Shown: positions 11,156 to 22,488 of the stretch, piece by piece
Layout of the letters: every line of letters starts with the position of its first letter
Position numbering within the stretch: the stretch's first letter is position 1
From: Tetradesmus obliquus
Taxonomy: Eukaryota > Chlorophyta > Chlorophyceae > Sphaeropleales > Scenedesmaceae
Direction: 5' to 3'
Assembly (NCBI GenBank): GCA_030272155.1
Contig: CP126191.1
Coordinates: forward strand, 9,508,501-9,572,500
Length of the DNA stretch: 64,000 nt
Position numbers and translations under genes: made by a program
Notes under the pieces: model-generated
Database searches by the model: none
What the model saw: only the letters and a program-made list of their open reading frames with translations
What the model was told of the DNA's origin: nothing

Positions 11156-13391
11156 CATGTAGCATGTCGCACGCACCGGAGCTTGTGGAGTGTCTTGGCA
11201 CTGCATTACTCATTTGATGTGCCGAGTGAGCCGTGAATTGCTTTGTATGTCTTAAAGGCATGGTGGTCTGCATTCATCCTTACTGCAGGACGACAAAACT
11301 GCCCAGCATATCTATGTGCATGAGGAAATGTGCTGTCAGATGTTGCACATATCTGTATGAGATGTGTTGCGCGCAGTGTTGGCACTGCTGTGCTTTATGG
11401 AAGCGTCTTCAGCTCCTTACTGTGTGCGTACGACACACTTGATGTACAGCAACCGTGTATAAGAGGGTGCTCCTGCTGTGTGTGGTGCAAAATGCGCCAA
11501 ACTAGCGGCAGATGTCACCTGTGGGAGTGTGAAGGGAGTTCTGCTGATGTGCAGCACAGCAATTGCGGCGACTTGCTCCGCAGCCATGTCAGCCGCTGCC
11601 GCTGCGGTGCGATGTTGCCACGGTGCAAATGCTGGATACCTTGCTGTATGCTTGAGCATTGGTATGGCTGCTGCCGACTGCATGCTGCGGCAGCACATCT
11701 GAGTGGGATTGCAACGGATACTGCTTGCTGCAGCAAGCCTGTTGAGTGTGTTGCCCCTGCGTAGGGGCAATCTGCGGTGCTATTGCACATCCCTGTACAT
11801 TATGATGAAATTTGTCATTTTTCATCACCCTGCACGGGCATGCTGTTTGTTGGTGCCCAGCCATTATCGGATTCGCCGCCTTTCGCTACATCAGCTGTAG
11901 TGCGCTCTGCATGCTTAGCCGGCCGTTAGCTACCTTTGCTTGCTGACAGAGCGGCAGCGCAAATGTGTTGTGGTGACAAACCTGCACTACAGGAGAAGGC
12001 TTCATGGTGCGTGCAGAGTGTGCGTATGCTGAGTGCAATGAGAGTGTGCACGCGCGAGTTGCTTGCACCAGAGACCAGCCGTTATCCTGAGCATGTGATG
12101 TACTATACTGTGTTGTATGTTTTGTTTGGAATTGATACGAGTTTCTAAGATTTGTGATGGCAAGTGTGACACTGCACTCATGCATCGCCATTGCACCGTA
12201 CTGTCCCGCTGACCCTGCTGCGCAGTGTGCAAAAACAGACAGGTTTCATATCATGCATTGGCGGCGTTGGTCTGCCATGAGCACCAGTTTCTGGCATTGT
12301 GCAATGCAAATGTGCACTCGGAGCATGCGTCTGCCACTTCGTACCATTCATCTGCTTTTATTGGTTTGCTCGGGCTGTGCATGTATGTCATGTTGTACAA
12401 TAGCAGCTGCACGATTCTGGAATTGTGAATTCTGTCGACAGTTTGTTTTTGCCTGTGATCTTGACAATCAGTTGCTTTCATCGTCATGTGCGTGACACAG
12501 CCTTGCATGCGTTCAAGTTGTCCTCATCCTCATGAGATGAGCTGCACTGACGCACAGCTCCATAGTGCCAGGCTGGCCAATGCTCTGCGCTGACTGGCCT
12601 CAGCGCAACTTGAGCGGGCCGCATTGCGCCTGGCTAAGGGTGCAAGCCTTGTGGGCCCCACTGAGCACAAGCCTGGCTGCATGTACCTTGGCCAGCTGCC
12701 GTGTCTGAGTGACGCCGTTACGCGCGGGGCTGCTGTCAACCTTGCAGGCAACAGCCCGCAGCTTAGCTTTGTAACATCATGGTTACCCAGTCTATACGCA
12801 ACTCTTGAAAACCGCTGACCCTGAGCTGACTCAGAGTCGGAATCACAGCAGTCAGTTCACCACCCGTCGCAGCAGCAGCAGCCCGGTAGTGGCCGGCAGA
12901 CCAATGCAGCACATGTTGCAGTGCTAGCACATCGTGGCACATGTTGCAGTGCTGGCCTGCGTAGTTGCAGCCAAGTGCTACAGACAACGTCTTTCATTCC
13001 AAACAAAGTTAACTACAGCTGCTGCTGCATTGAAAAACCACACGGTGCGAGCCTGCTGCATGCAACACCCTAACAACGGCCTGAGCTCCACCTTCTGGTG
13101 ACGCTGGAACGGACAACACACACTCGAGAAAGCTACGCGCATCGTGCTGCTGCTACTGCAGCAGCAGCTCCTTGATGCTTTGCAGCTGTTGCCGCAGGCT
13201 CGCTGCACTCTGGCACAGCGCTGCATGCAACCGCACACTCGCCACTGCATGGGTGCATGCGGCCTCCCACTGCATGCGCAGGGCTGCATGAGGCAAGGCA
13301 GCAAGCCCTTCCCTGCAAAATAAAGCTGAAGGGGAGCTGCAAGGCTGCTTGAGGCAAGGCAGTAGACACTGTCTGGCAAGGTGCAGGCAAG
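11156..13391. other. 2.2-kb interval without a recognisable gene
   Basis: This interval lies between the 3' ends of two convergent genes. Open frames here are short, change frame often and show no family motif on either strand. Part of 12.5-12.8 kb (a frame reading GPTEHKPGCMYLGQLP) is compositionally more even than its surroundings, but I cannot assign it. Several ACATGTTGCA-like repeats occur at 12.9 kb. Confidence 0.5.
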
Positions 13392-13763
13392 CTAGCTGCT
13401 GTCGCTGCTGGGACCTGCGCCCACGCCCGCTGGCAGCAGCGCCCCCACCACCATCCGGCCCTCATCATTCATGAAGTTGAAGTACGACAACGCGTTTCTC
13501 TGCAACGGCGGCAGCAGCAGTCACACGCAGGGCTCGTACGAATGATCGCCAAATGACAGAGTGCACTCTACAAGAATCTTGCCTCAGTGCTGCATACTCA
13601 CAGTGTCCACAATCTCCACTGCTATGTTGCGAGCAGGTACCCCTGCAGCTGCTGCAGCAGATGAATCTAACTGTCATGAATGCTGGATGCACACCCCACA
13701 CTCACAGTATCCAGCGATTCCACTGCTATGCTGGGAGCCCGCAGGTACTCCTGCAGCAGCTGC

Positions 13764-13797
<34 letters not shown>

Positions 13798-14397
13798 GCT
13801 GCTGCTGCAATGAATCTGATTGTCTTTATTGCTGGCTGCACGCCGCACACTCACAGTGTCCAGCGACTCCACTGCTATGTTGCGAGCCCGCAGGTAATCG
13901 TTCAGCTGCTGCGGCAGCGGCTGCATCTTTGCGCCGCAGCCCACCACCAGCACCTCAGGGGGAGGGTCCAGCAGGTCTAGGATGGCCAGGGTTTGGGGTT
14001 TTATGTCGGCAAAGGTTTGAACGTCCCATAACAGCCAGGTGTCGGGGAGGCACAGGATTGGCCCCTCTACCTGGGCGTTGTTGACTATGAAGGCGTGAGG
14101 CAGGTACCTGTGTGACAAACGTACGGCGATTAGCGGGCTCGATGGTGGCAGCTGATGCAGCGATGCATGGGCGTGAACGTCAGAAGTGTAGCAGCTGCTT
14201 GCGCATACGCAGTTGCTCGCAGCAAGGCCTGCATGGGAAGTACCAGTGCGCTGAATGATGTGCGCTGCAAAACACGCCGCTTGGCCAGTGGTGCATGCTG
14301 CACGGCTGCATGCTACGTGCGGACAAGAAGGATGAAGCCACAACTGCAGCAATTCTCTCGCCAAATTCACACGCGAGCTGCTGCTGGCTTGCCACAT
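13392..14397 (-). CDS. NDUFAF3: NDUFAF3-like complex I assembly factor (DUF498/Mth938 domain)
   Basis: Two exons are firm: one ending at 13855, with its conserved part from 14107, and the terminal exon 13392-13499, joined in phase 0. The domain is recognisable throughout: AFIVNNAQVEGPILCLPDTWLLWDV, then PPPEVLVVGCGAK, the NDYLRARNIAVESLDT segment, and across the junction RNALSYFNFMNDEGRMVVGALLPAG. This is the order in NDUFAF3, which helps join the membrane and peripheral arms of mitochondrial complex I. The N-terminus is uncertain. The frame stays open to an ATG at 14395-14397 (216 aa in total), but the first 95 residues are not conserved-looking. An acceptor-like ...CACAG just above 14107 suggests that part of this is an intron with a short first exon elsewhere. 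The intron between the exons contains two degenerate copies of the exon end (see findings). Confidence 0.85.
13590..13900. repeat. Three tandem copies of an exon end plus 5' splice site in the NDUFAF3-like gene
   Basis: Read on the minus strand, the exon end with IAVESLDT and its donor GTGAGT (about 13845-13900) is followed by a related copy at about 13700-13760 (IAVESLDT with GTGAGT kept) and a third at about 13593-13640 (AACATAGCAGTGGAGA, donor GTGAGT kept). Units are about 110-150 bp. The length difference comes mainly from a (CTG)n tract at 13754-13809 in the middle unit. Confidence 0.85.
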
Positions 14398-14582
14398 CTT
14401 AGCGTTGCCCACCCCTGTAGGTTTGTCTTGCCAGCCTCATGTGCTATGACGCTTGAGAGTGTTGATGCTGCCCTGCAAGGGAATATAGACACATTGCTTC
14501 AGCTGTCAAGCACCTGAAGGTATACTTAAGGGTTTACCAGCACCAATGAAGCAGAGCTAAGTCTCAGCACCTTTGTTGAGTG

Positions 14583-14637
14583 CTGACAGCAGCAGCGGCA
14601 GCAGTAGCGGCAGCAGTAGCGGCAGCAGTAGTGCCAG
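14583..14637. repeat. 15-bp minisatellite (GGCAGCAGTAGC type)
   Basis: Three to four copies of a CAGCGGCAGCAGTAG-type unit. It lies between two genes and has no evident function. Confidence 0.75.
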
Positions 14638-15045
14638 AAGGCACCGCTGCTGCATAGCGCAGCAACACTGCTGGAAGTCTTGACAAGCAGCGTGCTGTCA
14701 TTGCTGTGAAATTGTATTAACAGCTGTTTGATAGGCGCGATAACAGAGACGAGGTTGCAAGGCCAAGGAGGATTGGATCAAGCACAAGTGCCAGGTTGTA
14801 AGGAAGCAGGGGCGGTGGGGTGCTGGCACTGGGGAGCTGTGCGTCCAAGCATGATATCAGACGTACGTATTAGCACTTTCTGACCCGGCTTGGCCTACTT
14901 ATTAAGTGTCAGTAGTGGTCACTCATCCTCACCCTGCACCCTGCACCCTGCCCTCACACCACTCTAGATGCTCTATATGGACCTCTCAAGCGCGCTCGCA
15001 GAGTGCATTACAGGATTGTACACGTGTTTAGGTTATCATAGCAGC

Positions 15046-17163
15046 ATGGAGGACACTGTGAGCGTAGCGATTCGCAAATGTCCCTTCCTGGCGAAGGTCG
15101 CAGCCCAAAACGGAACCGAGTACGCGAGAGGAATCGCGCTTGCGCCTACTCAAACCGTGCAACATATCAGTTTGCAGCCGGTTGGCGTGGATGCCGAGCA
15201 GCAGTATGAGGCCAGCTTCCAGCTGTTCCACGGGGCACACGGCATCGTGCCCCTGGTGGTGAAGCCCAAGAGCTCAGACGCAGTGCCAGCTGCTTCGGGA
15301 TGCCCGTTCCACGCTGCTCAGCAGCGGGGGCCCTCGCCTGGTCTGCAGCCCTGCAGTTCCAAGCCTCCCCAGGCACAGCCACGCACCCTGCCTTTGGCCA
15401 CCATCAGCCTGTCTTTTGGATCCGGGGTGAGTTTTATGCATATCATGTTGCAGGATGTGCAGCCCGCGTATGCGTGATGGGTTGACGAGCTCGTTTGCTG
15501 AGTTCAGCACGTCACCCTCGACTGTCGAAGCTCGCACTCTAGATCGCGTCTTTGAAACTATATAACGGCCTCTTCACATTGTATTTGATCTTCTTTGGCG
15601 TTGGCTCCAGCCTCACATGCGATCTTGTTGTCTGTGCTGCTGCCTGCCTGCTTGCAGCACAACTTTGGTGATCTGCTGCGCAAGCAGCTGCAGAAGCACC
15701 AAGGCAATGGCAGCAAGCGCCAGCCTAGCAACCGGTCGCAGCACCCGCAGCAGCCGCAGCAGCCTTTGGGCTCCAGCAGCGGCAGCAGTCCAAGCCACGG
15801 CCCAGGGGGCGCATGCTCTGCATCAGGCAGCAGCAATCCTGGCAGCAGCGGCACAGGTGGCTTCAAGCCGCAGCGGCCTCTCACAGACCCGTGTGCTGGC
15901 AGCAGCAGCAGCAGCGGCGGTGCACCTCGTGCATCTGGCATAGGGCCAGGTCATGGGCCGCATCCAGCAGCAGCAGCAGGGCCATCGGCAGCAGGCCCTG
16001 CAGCACCACAGCTCGGCAGCAGCAACGGGGTGCATGGGGCAGGGGGCGGGGCAGGTGCCAGTGCTGGAGCTGGTAGGGGCGGCTGGTCAGCTCTGGGCAG
16101 CGGCAGCAGCAGCGGAGGCTTCAGTGCATTAAGCAGCAGCGCAGTAGGCCCCGCGCCATCTCCCTTCAGAGCTTCAGCAAGCAGCACCGCAAGCAGCAGC
16201 ACCACCAGTGGCGGCGCCACTAACAGCAGTGTGCGCGGCCCTGGCAGTGCGCAAGGGAACGGCAGCAAGCTGTCAAGCAACAGCAGCAGCAACGGTGGCG
16301 GCAGCAGCAGCGGTGGGGCAGGGGGTCCACCTAGGCACCCTCGGCCCAGGGCAGGAGCTGGTCCTGCAAGCAAGGGCGGCAGTACAAGCAGTACAGACAG
16401 GATCGTAGGCAGTACAACTGGAGCTGCAGGTGCTGCTGCCACACCCGCCTGCCCCCTGCGCAAGTGGCTGGGCCCTGCAGCTGGCCTGATCTTCAATGAA
16501 TACGACAAGCTGATCTGCCCACCGCCCATCGTTGCGGCTCGTGCTGCGCTGTCGCGCACGGCAGCAGTGCAGAGCCTGCGGCCGCAGCAGCTGCCAGTGA
16601 AGCTGGTTGCTGTGGCCGCAATCGCGGCAGCAACCAACTTGCCGTGCGGCGCGGTGCGCGAGCACTTTGAGAAGTTCAGCGTGGGCTGGTTCGTTGCGAT
16701 CCACGCCACCATCCCTTTTGTGGCAATGCTTCGCAAGGCTGTGATCATGCCTAAGTACGCGATGATTGTCACGTTCGCGGCAGCGGTGATTGGGCAGGTC
16801 ATCGGCTCGCGGCTGGAGCGAGCAAGGCTGGCGCAGCTGCAGCAGCAGGGCCTGCAGGACCCCCTGACAGCCTGGATGGCGCCACAGCAGAGCTCTGCTG
16901 ATGTTCCAGCTGCAGTAGGCGCAGCGGCTGGCACTGCTGCGGCTGTCTCTGCAGTGCCAAGCAGCAGCAGTGAGGTGCAGCGCGGCGCAGGCTGGCGTGC
17001 GAAGCTGCTTGCAGGAGCGCGTGCTGGGCTTGCAGGACAGCAGGATGGCTCAGCGGCAGCAGCAGCGGCAGCGGCGCCGGGCTCGTGTGTCAGTGAGGCG
17101 GGCGGCAGGGCTGTGGTTGGGCTTGGCAGTTGGCTTCCACAGCTGCCTGTAGTGAAGGCATGA
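15046..17163 (+). CDS. Membrane protein with heme-regulatory CP motifs, 628 aa (unknown family)
   Basis: Two exons, 15046-15426 and 15658-17163, joined in phase 0. Residues 11-15 read KCPFL, identical to the heme-regulatory core in the presequence of 5-aminolevulinate synthase. Further CP dipeptides occur at about 86 (GCPFHA), in TPACPLRKW and in KLICPPP. The middle (about 150-400) is a Ser/Gly/Ala-rich disordered stretch. A well-mixed, conserved-looking block follows (RKWLGPAAGLIFNEYDKL to GSRLERARL). It has two or three hydrophobic segments (LVAVAAIAAATNLP, WFVAIHATIPFVAML, AMIVTFAAAVIGQVIG) and looks membrane-embedded. No catalytic motif is visible, so this is not ALAS itself. The start was set at the ATG in GCAGCATGG; an in-frame upstream ATG at 14968 would add 26 residues. 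A heme-responsive organelle membrane protein is a hypothesis. Confidence 0.75.
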
Positions 17164-18619
17164 TGGCTGACACGCTGTTGCTGCTCGTTTGTTGCTCGCA
17201 CCAGCAGGTTACTGCGGGGTTAAAGCAATGAAGCCACTTGGTTTTGAAATGACGATTGAGTGGTGGTGCGGCTGCGTTTGAGGCAGCTGCAGCAGCTTGC
17301 TTTGTTTGCAGCGTGCAGCGTGCTCGGGCGGTTAGCTGCAGGTCAGGTTGGCTTGGCTGCCATACGTTGAGTGTTGCAGCAGACTGTGACCCTTCAGTTA
17401 TGGGAGGCGTTGGCCAGCGTATGTGGAAACGCGTGGACGCAGCCATTTTTTGTGTTGCAGCGTGCAGCACCTAGGGCTTATCTGGTTGAGGCCGTGTCAT
17501 GTTTGTTGGTGACGGGCATCGTTGGTGACAGGCATTGTTTTAGGACAGGCGCAGTCATGCGTCGAGGTACATAGGCTGTTGATTGGCAGTTGCTTGCGTG
17601 TTGCTGTAATGCTGGCGCGCTTGGTGTTTGGCAGGCATGCATGTCCAGATGCAAGCATTGGTTGCACGTGCATCACCTGGCTTATACACCTGCTCCAGAC
17701 AGACATGCAGTTGCATGCAGGAGTTGGGGAGTTGGGAGAGGATGTACCCTGGTTGCATGCTTGGGTGTGCTCCATGCATAATCAAACACATTCATGTTCA
17801 GAAACTGACATGGCGTGTTCTGTCGGTTGGTTTGCATGCGCACGTCTGACTGTTGTTGGTTGTCTTGCATGCTTGCCTGGCGTGCCAGTTGTTGTTGACT
17901 CGGCATGCTTTCTGGATCAGACTGTATGTTTAAGTTCAATTCACTGCATGCCTTGCTTCCATGTTTGCCGCGGCTGGTCGCTGTGGCCCTGCATGCAGAC
18001 GGCACTGAGCAAGACAGCAGATGTGCCGGGCTCCGCTACTACCTGCAGCGAGTTTCGTTCCTTATGTCGCACGCTTGTTCTCTGCCCAGTTGCTTTGCAC
18101 AGTGGTTCTGCTGTGGTTGAGCAGTATCGCATATGCAGCGGTCACTGCCTGCACAGTGCAGGCCGTGGTGGCGTGCAGAGTGTTTGTTGCTGGTGCACCA
18201 GAGTGGCCGATGCAGCCAGCCTCTGTTGGACAGGAACTGTTGTGCTGTGCGGCGTTGGCTGCCTCTGCTGGTGATGTGTTGTGATCACTACTTGATGAGG
18301 TTTTGGTTGCGACCCTCAACTTTTGCTCTGGTTGTGTAGCTGCTGTAACAAGCACAGCTTGATGTCTGCAAGGCTTGGTCAACAGGGCATCATGCGCTGT
18401 TTACATCACGTCAGCTTGGTACTACAAGACTAGTAGTCTGCTGAGCTAGCCTGCTAGCCTGATCCTCACAGGCGCAACTTGCTTGCTGAGCCAGCCTGCC
18501 AGCCTGAGCTTTATGAACGGCGTGGCAGTGCTGCCTCAACGCCACGTCAGATGCATCTTGTAATGTACAGAAACACGGTTCTATGCGCTGCACAGATCAT
18601 TGCGCAAGAACCTGCGACG
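17164..18619. other. 1.5-kb convergent 3' intergenic region
   Basis: This lies between the stop codons of two convergent genes. It is rich in GCATGC and TTGTTG runs and in short unconserved frames. No domain, RNA or repeat array is apparent; it probably holds the 3' UTRs. Confidence 0.5.
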
Positions 18620-18624
18620 TTACA
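18620..18624 (-). terminator. Probable TGTAA polyadenylation signal of the exonuclease gene
   Basis: On the minus strand this is TGTAA, 47 nt beyond the stop codon at 18671-18673, the normal spacing for a chlorophyte 3' end. Confidence 0.5.
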
Positions 18625-18670
18625 GATCATCCGTTTCAGTTGTCAGCTGTCCACCCCAACAGCACCCCAG

Positions 18671-19690
18671 CTACAGCTTCAGCACTTGCAGGCAGTTCAG
18701 CGTGACGCCCACACACTTGCTGTTGGCCCATACGCTGCAGGGGCACAGCAGCACACTCACAGCGCAGCCGGCAGGCAGCAGCTGCTGCAGCGCAGCCTCT
18801 GCTGCTTGTGACTGTGGGCTTGGCACTGGCAGCACGGCTGGCATGCTGCTGCTGCTGCTGCTGCTGCCGCCATGCTGCTGCTGCAGGATGACAGGGCCTG
18901 GTTTAGAGCAGGGCAGTCTCACCTGCAAGCTGGCACCTGATAGGCAGGTGAACAGCCGCTGCTGCTGCTGCTGCTGCTGCTGCTCCTGCTGCTGCTGCTG
19001 CTGCTGGGTTTGACCTCTGTGCAACAGGGCCGTGAGGCTGTCTACTGCTGCTGCCAGCTGCCGCACGTGCTGCTGCTGCGCGCGGCTGGCTCCTTTGAGG
19101 AGCAGGGTCGCTGCAGCTGCGGCTGCTGACGTTGATGCTGCCTTCTCGTCAATGCTGCTGTTGCGCAGCCTGCAAGCAAAGAGGTGCAGTTCACCGTTGA
19201 AGAGGTGCAGTCGACTGATGCATGTCAGAGCCAAGATCAGGTGGCCACGTACGTGCACAATGAGCTGCGCACCATGCATCGCCCTTCCTCGTTGCGCACT
19301 GGCGAGTTTCTTTCTTTGGTAGCAGGTGGTGTGCATATGTGCACGTACACAAGTGCAGCTGGCAGACACCACACATGCCGTCCGCTGCATGCTGCTGCCC
19401 TGACTGCCGGCAGCTCAAACACAATGCAGCATTGCTTGCAGGTGAACGGTTGTGCATTTACCATGCCTAAAACTGTCATATTACAATGCACAACGCCACA
19501 AGCTCCTCCTCAACAGTCCCCACATATCAGAGCAAACAAACACCCGAGACAAGATCTCACCTCAGCTCCTTTGACACTTGCAGCCCTTCCAGCAGCAGCA
19601 CCACAGGCAGCCCCTGGGGACCCAGCAGCACATCCTGAAAGAACGAGTCAGCCTTGCCAGCTACTGCAGCACCCAGCCGCAGCGATGCAG

Positions 19691-19727
<37 letters not shown>

Positions 19728-20089
19728 GCTGGCCTGAGCCAGCTGCACAAAAGCAGCTGAAGTAAGCACCGGCACAGACCTGCCACGCAGCGTTATCACG
19801 TGGCCAGACAGCACATCGGGCGCGAGCCCAGCCGCTGCTGCTGCTGCTGCTGCTGCTGCCTCTGCGGGTGGTGAGCCAGTTGATGGTGTGTTACAAGCTG
19901 GCGTTAGTGCCGATGTCAATACTGACCGCTGCTGCCGAGACTGGATCTGGCTTGGCGGTGTGCTGTAACGCTGTGAGCTCAGGCCGGCAACAGCAGCAGC
20001 GGCAGCCTCAACAGCCTCTTCATCTGACACAAACACCATATCAGCAGCTGCTGCTGGCCCTGCTGCTGCTGGCGCTGCTGCTGCTGCTG

Positions 20090-20147
<58 letters not shown>

Positions 20148-20478
20148 GGCACGTGGCTTGCTGTCCACCCCTGCCTCATCCTCGTCCTCCAATTCTACTA
20201 GCGCGGCTGCAGCTACTGCTGCCGCTGCTGATGACGTAGCACTGCTCCCGCTGGCCGCTCTGCTCTGCCGGCTGCTGCTGCTGCTGCTAGCCCTGCCGCT
20301 GCCATGACCCCTGCCTCTTTCAGTAGCCCTGCCGCTGCTGGTGCTGCCTCTGCTCCGCCCACCACCTGCCTGCATTGAGACTTCACTGGCACCCCGCTCC
20401 GCAGCGGTCGCTGCTACTGCTACTGCTGCAACAACAGCGCGGACACCATATGACCCTACAGGGCCCTCATTTCCCTCC

Positions 20479-20527
<49 letters not shown>

Positions 20528-21251
20528 ATGTTGCCTTGGCCGCCTGCGCGCCACGAGCCTTGGCTGCAGCAGCATCGCCAAAGCTGGCCAGCTTCCTGGG
20601 CAGCAGCGCCTCATCCAGGCCGCTGCCGGCCTGGCTGGCTGCCCAGCGCAGCAGCAGCGGCAGCATCAGCGCCAGCTGCTGCGCATCTGCCAGGGCCCTG
20701 TGGCACACTGCAGGTGCGGCGCCTAGGAAGTGCTCCACAACAGTGGCTGCGTCAGCAGGCAGCAGCAGCAGCAGCAGCAGGAGGAGCAGCAGCAGCAGCA
20801 GAAACAGCAGCAGCAGCAGCAGCAGCGGCACGAGGTGCGCACAGCTCAAGCAATGCTCCTAAGCAGCAGAAGCCACCGCCTCGAGTGTAGCTTGTGTTGG
20901 GTGTATTGGGTGTTACAATCAGCAAAGTACTGCTCTTTGGCAGCCCTGCACAGCTGTACTACAATCTGCTGCTTATAACGTAGGCGGCTACACAGTGTGA
21001 GTGCCCGCAGCAACCTCCTTGCATGCAAGCCTTGCTGCAGCTGCTGCTGCACTCACCTTGCTGCAGGTTGGGTAGGCCTGCCTGCTGTTTCAGCTGCAGC
21101 CGCCGCACCAGTACCAAACTGTCCAGCACCAGCACTCCTGCAGGAAGCTGACAGCAACAGCTGCTGCTGCTGCTGCACATGCCGTTGCTGTGACGCCTGC
21201 AGCCCCTGCTGCTACCTCCAGCACCGCACTCACAACCTGCAGTGGATGTAC

Positions 21252-21283
<32 letters not shown>

Positions 21284-22488
21284 GCCCGCAGCAGGCATGC
21301 TGCGAGCATCTTGAAGTCAAAAGCGAAGCCGTTGTGTGCAGCCAGCACGGGCTGCGCCCCGGGTGGCGTGTAGCGGGCCATGAAGGCCAGCAGGCCTGCC
21401 CAGGCTGACGGCAGCTGCGGCACGCCTGGCTGGCGCAGCTCGGCATCGGTGATGCCTTGGGGCAGCAGCAGCAGCAGCAGGTGGCAGCAGGTGGCAGCAG
21501 GTATAAGCAGAAGCATTCGCTGGTTGCATTTCATGCAGCACGCTGGGGATGGCGGATGCGTGCACCAAAGCATCTGCAACGTTTTCTGGGTGTGTCGCCG
21601 CCTGCGCCCACTCAGCTTCCCTTGCCACAGGCAGCGCACAATTATCCCTGTAGAGATATGCCCACCACTAAGCCAGTTCCTACAACCTCGCTAATGCACC
21701 AGCCTGCATTTTCAACCTACCATGTGCGTCAAATGCTCTCTGTGCGCTCTTCTTGTAGGGTGCTGGCCGCACAAGGCTGCTCCAGCTGCTGCCGCTTACC
21801 ACATCCACTGCTGCCATCTCAATGATGGCGTCATACTCTTGGCTCAGGCCTGTGGTCTCCAGGTCAAACGTGAAGAGCCGGTACTGCTGCTGCTGCTGCG
21901 CAGCGGTCGGCAGGTGTGCTGCTGCATGGCTGCAGCCTGCTGCTGTTGCTGCTGGTTCTGGTGAGTCCGCATGGTGCCTGCAGGAAATGCACAAGGTTAG
22001 GTGTTCAATATGTTGAGTTCTTTGCAGGTGCTGCTGATGCAGTGCTGGCTTGCTGTCATACCATGTTGGGCCTGTGCATGTGTGGGTCATATGAGCACAG
22101 GCCCATCCCTTGCAGGGGCATGCCACAGAGTGCAAAAAGCTCTTACAAACAAGGAGTGCACCGTCCACCGTGAAACGCACAGGCATGGGTCAGAACTAGA
22201 ACTAGAAACAGACAATCTGCTGCTCATGCAGTTGATAGCATCAATTGATGTGTGAGTGAGTACACACCTGGCGCGTGTGACCACCTGCGCTGCTGCAGGT
22301 GACAGATGCAGACCCTCAAGCCTGTCAGCAAGACCCACAGCGACATCCTGAGTTGTTGAGGACGGAGTACAGCAATCATCCGCCTGCGTAGAGAACAGCC
22401 ACATTGAGTTTGGCCTGTGAAGCAGCTGCTGCTCCACCTTCCTTCTGCCGCTGTTGGCACTCACCAGCTGCCTGAAGAGTGCATCCAT
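18671..22488 (-). CDS. DEDDh 3'-5' exonuclease (DnaQ/TREX-like), 853 aa
   Basis: Five exons in transcript order: 22488-22268, 21977-21721, 21455-21057, 20746-19561, 19169-18671 (2562 nt, all junctions in frame). The RNase H-fold exonuclease core is complete once spliced: ExoI FDLETTG (Asp about 112, Glu about 114); FDAHGITDAEL, rebuilt across an intron; ExoII AAHNGFAFDFKML (Asp about 206); LVLDSLVLVRR; and ExoIII CHRALADAQ (His about 308, Asp about 313). It should trim DNA or RNA 3' ends with two divalent metals. Core inserts are poly-Gln and Cys/Gly-rich. The C-terminal 540 residues are almost entirely Ala/Ser/Gln/Gly low-complexity sequence with no known domain, far longer than typical TREX or DnaQ proteins. 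The CAG-rich exons 4 and 5 are the least certain in length. Confidence 0.85.
20081..20150. repeat. Long (CTG)n tract inside the exonuclease coding region
   Basis: Over twenty nearly uninterrupted CTG triplets, reading CAG in the minus-strand sense direction and encoding poly-Ala in the used frame. It is a likely site of length polymorphism. Confidence 0.85.
20758..20828. repeat. (CAG)n tract in the exonuclease intron, next to the 3' splice site
   Basis: On the minus-strand sense it reads (CTG)n and ends about 10 nt before the acceptor used for the exon starting at 20746. This is the reverse polarity to the CAG-sense tracts in the same gene's exons. Confidence 0.8.

Noticed and set aside
15951-17201. 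Long open frame of 416 codons antisense to the CP-motif membrane protein
   Set aside because: It is the complement of a GC-rich, Ser/Gly/Ala-coded exon. Its translation is low complexity with no domain, and the plus-strand frame has the conserved block and a clean splice junction.
20341-20890. Two overlapping plus-strand frames of more than 170 codons opposite the exonuclease
   Set aside because: They are mirror readings of (CTG)n-rich coding sequence and encode only Ala/Ser/Leu runs. The minus strand has the ExoIII motif in this interval.
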